Assembly (NCBI GenBank): GCA_900545265.1
Contig: UQYI01000021.1
Location: 1-50,037 of the forward strand
Direction of reading: 5' to 3'
DNA length: 50,037 bases
From: an uncultured Eubacteriales bacterium
Lineage (GTDB): Bacteria; Bacillota; Clostridia; Christensenellales; CAG-138
The translations under genes were made by a program, and so were the position numbers. Positions 49,329-50,037 of this stretch are shown here, one piece after another; the first letter of the stretch is position 1, and each line of letters starts with the position of its first letter. The notes beneath the pieces were generated by a model. It was not told the origin of the DNA. It searched no databases and saw only the letters and a program-made list of their open reading frames with translations.

Positions 49329-49737
49329 TTTTGAAAGAACAGAAAAAGTGTGCCGTCGTTTTGCTTATTACCGGTGCTGTCATGTTTTTGACCACATGGC
49401 TGACGGAAGACTCTCATGGATTTGATTTTTAAATGGACTGGGATGTGGGTTTTTCTTCGCAGGGGTTTTATGCTTACTGCGGATTTACCGGATTGGCCGT
49501 GATTCTCAAAAGGCAGCGGATTACGATATATATGTTGAAGATGAACGCACGGCCTATATTGCGAGCAGGGCTCGCAATTTAACATTCTTTATTTGCATTT
49601 ATGGACAGTTGATTGCCGGAATTGGGGTTATTTTATTTTTAAAACAGCCTTTGTTGGGAAAAGCACTTTGTTTGCTGAGTGGGCTTCAATCTTTGCTATA
49701 CCCCATTTGCTTCTGGTATTACAATCGCTGCTACTAA
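49325..49737 (+). pseudogene. Small membrane protein of an XRE-ABC cluster, frameshifted
   Basis: The ATG at 49325 overlaps the XRE stop and encodes MILKEQKKCAVVLLITGAVM and on to HGFDF, then TAA at 49431-49433. One more T in the T5 tract 49426-49430 would join it to the downstream frame: LNGLGCGFFFAGVLCLLRIY, IYVEDERTAYIASRARNL, then two more hydrophobic segments ending FWYYNRCY at 49737. The restored protein would have about 136 residues and four membrane helices. It is the usual companion of this class of XRE regulator; function unknown. Confidence 0.75.
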
Positions 49738-49770
49738 TGGAGAAAAATGCAAAGAATGGAGGAGAATTTT

Positions 49771-50037
49771 ATGAATGCGTTAGAAGTTCGGAATTTATAA
49801 AAGTCATTTAAAAATTTTGCACTGCAGAATCTGACCTTTTCCATTCCGTTTGGTTCGGCGCTCGGGCTGATTGGAGAAAATGGCGCAGGAAAGTCTACCA
49901 CCATCGCCCTTATATTGGGTCTGCGGCAGCCAGATGCCGGGCAAATCTCCATACTATGCCAGTCGTTGAGTCAATCCATCGATCTAAGGCAATACCGCAC
50001 AAACCCAGACAAAAGCCAGCAAAGGCTATGCTTTTGT
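49771..50037 (+). pseudogene. ABC transporter ATP-binding protein, nonsense mutation, cut by window edge
   Basis: AATGGAGGAG precedes the ATG at 49771. The frame reads MNALEVRNL, then TAA at 49798-49800 where homologues have Tyr (NLYKSF), then KSFKNFALQNLTFSI and Walker A LIGENGAGKSTT, LILGLRQPDAGQI. After about 49984 the sequence no longer looks like an ABC ATPase (QYRTNPDKSQQRLCF). That suggests a second break, possibly an insertion junction, before the window ends. This is the third gene of the XRE-membrane protein-ABC set. Confidence 0.75.

Overview
The window looks like chromosomal DNA from a spore-forming Clostridia-type member of the Bacillota, probably gut-associated. The evidence is two alpha/beta small acid-soluble spore proteins, a PASTA kinase/PP2C pair inside a def-fmt-rsmB-rlmN-prpC-prkC-rsgA-rpe operon, Asp23/YloV, DUF4364, class A PBP, mostly GGAGG ribosome binding sites, and remnants of the integrative elements common in gut Clostridia. 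Genus is not resolvable by eye. No rRNA or CRISPR was seen.

Layout. 1-1800: debris of an integrative/mobilizable element: a DUF6061-like gene, a broken tyrosine-integrase start fused to a MobV relaxase body, then the tail of a large serine recombinase. 1815-16304 (+): alpha/beta hydrolase with a degenerate NagB-like partner; yebC; Asp23-YloV-RecG; a convergent pair of spore-protein genes; a DUF523 gene; response regulator-histidine kinase-HtrA (an envelope-stress type cluster); mutS2; a GyrI-like protein. 16364-23778 (-): eight genes that overlap or nearly touch, from peptide deformylase to ribulose-phosphate epimerase. 23998-25046 (+): a frameshifted XRE/LiaF-like membrane regulator. 25109-33125 (-): yicC-gmk-rpoZ-priA, then a heterodimeric ABC exporter and a small stand-alone DAK-type domain protein. 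33235-38934 (-): DUF4364-pcrA-ligA-HypE-like operon. 38935-40720 (-): a GNAT remnant, two alanine tRNAs (CGC and GGC), CsoR and a TIGR04076-like protein. 40843-48981 (+): class A PBP, a second two-component system, a SPOR-domain membrane protein, RNase HI and a complete tyrosine recombinase. 49125-end: an XRE regulator with two broken downstream genes (membrane protein and ABC ATPase), the last cut by the window edge.

Functionally the window combines translation and ribosome maturation (Def, Fmt, RsmB, RlmN, RsgA), DNA repair and replication restart (RecG, MutS2, PriA, LigA, PcrA, RNase HI), and envelope growth and stress (PBP, two two-component systems, HtrA, PrkC/PrpC, SPOR protein). Core genes read through cleanly, while accessory genes carry single-base frameshifts in homopolymers and nonsense codons, which suggests real decay rather than poor sequence.

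Points most worth a second look: a perfect 17-bp inverted repeat centred on the -35 of a recombinase whose mRNA looks leaderless; a lipase translationally coupled to a NagB-like protein that has lost its catalytic motifs; an A7 frameshift in the XRE/LiaF regulator; a hairpin hiding the ribosome binding site of the SPOR gene; and terminator-like hairpins whose T-runs lead directly into the starts of recG, mutS2 and priA.
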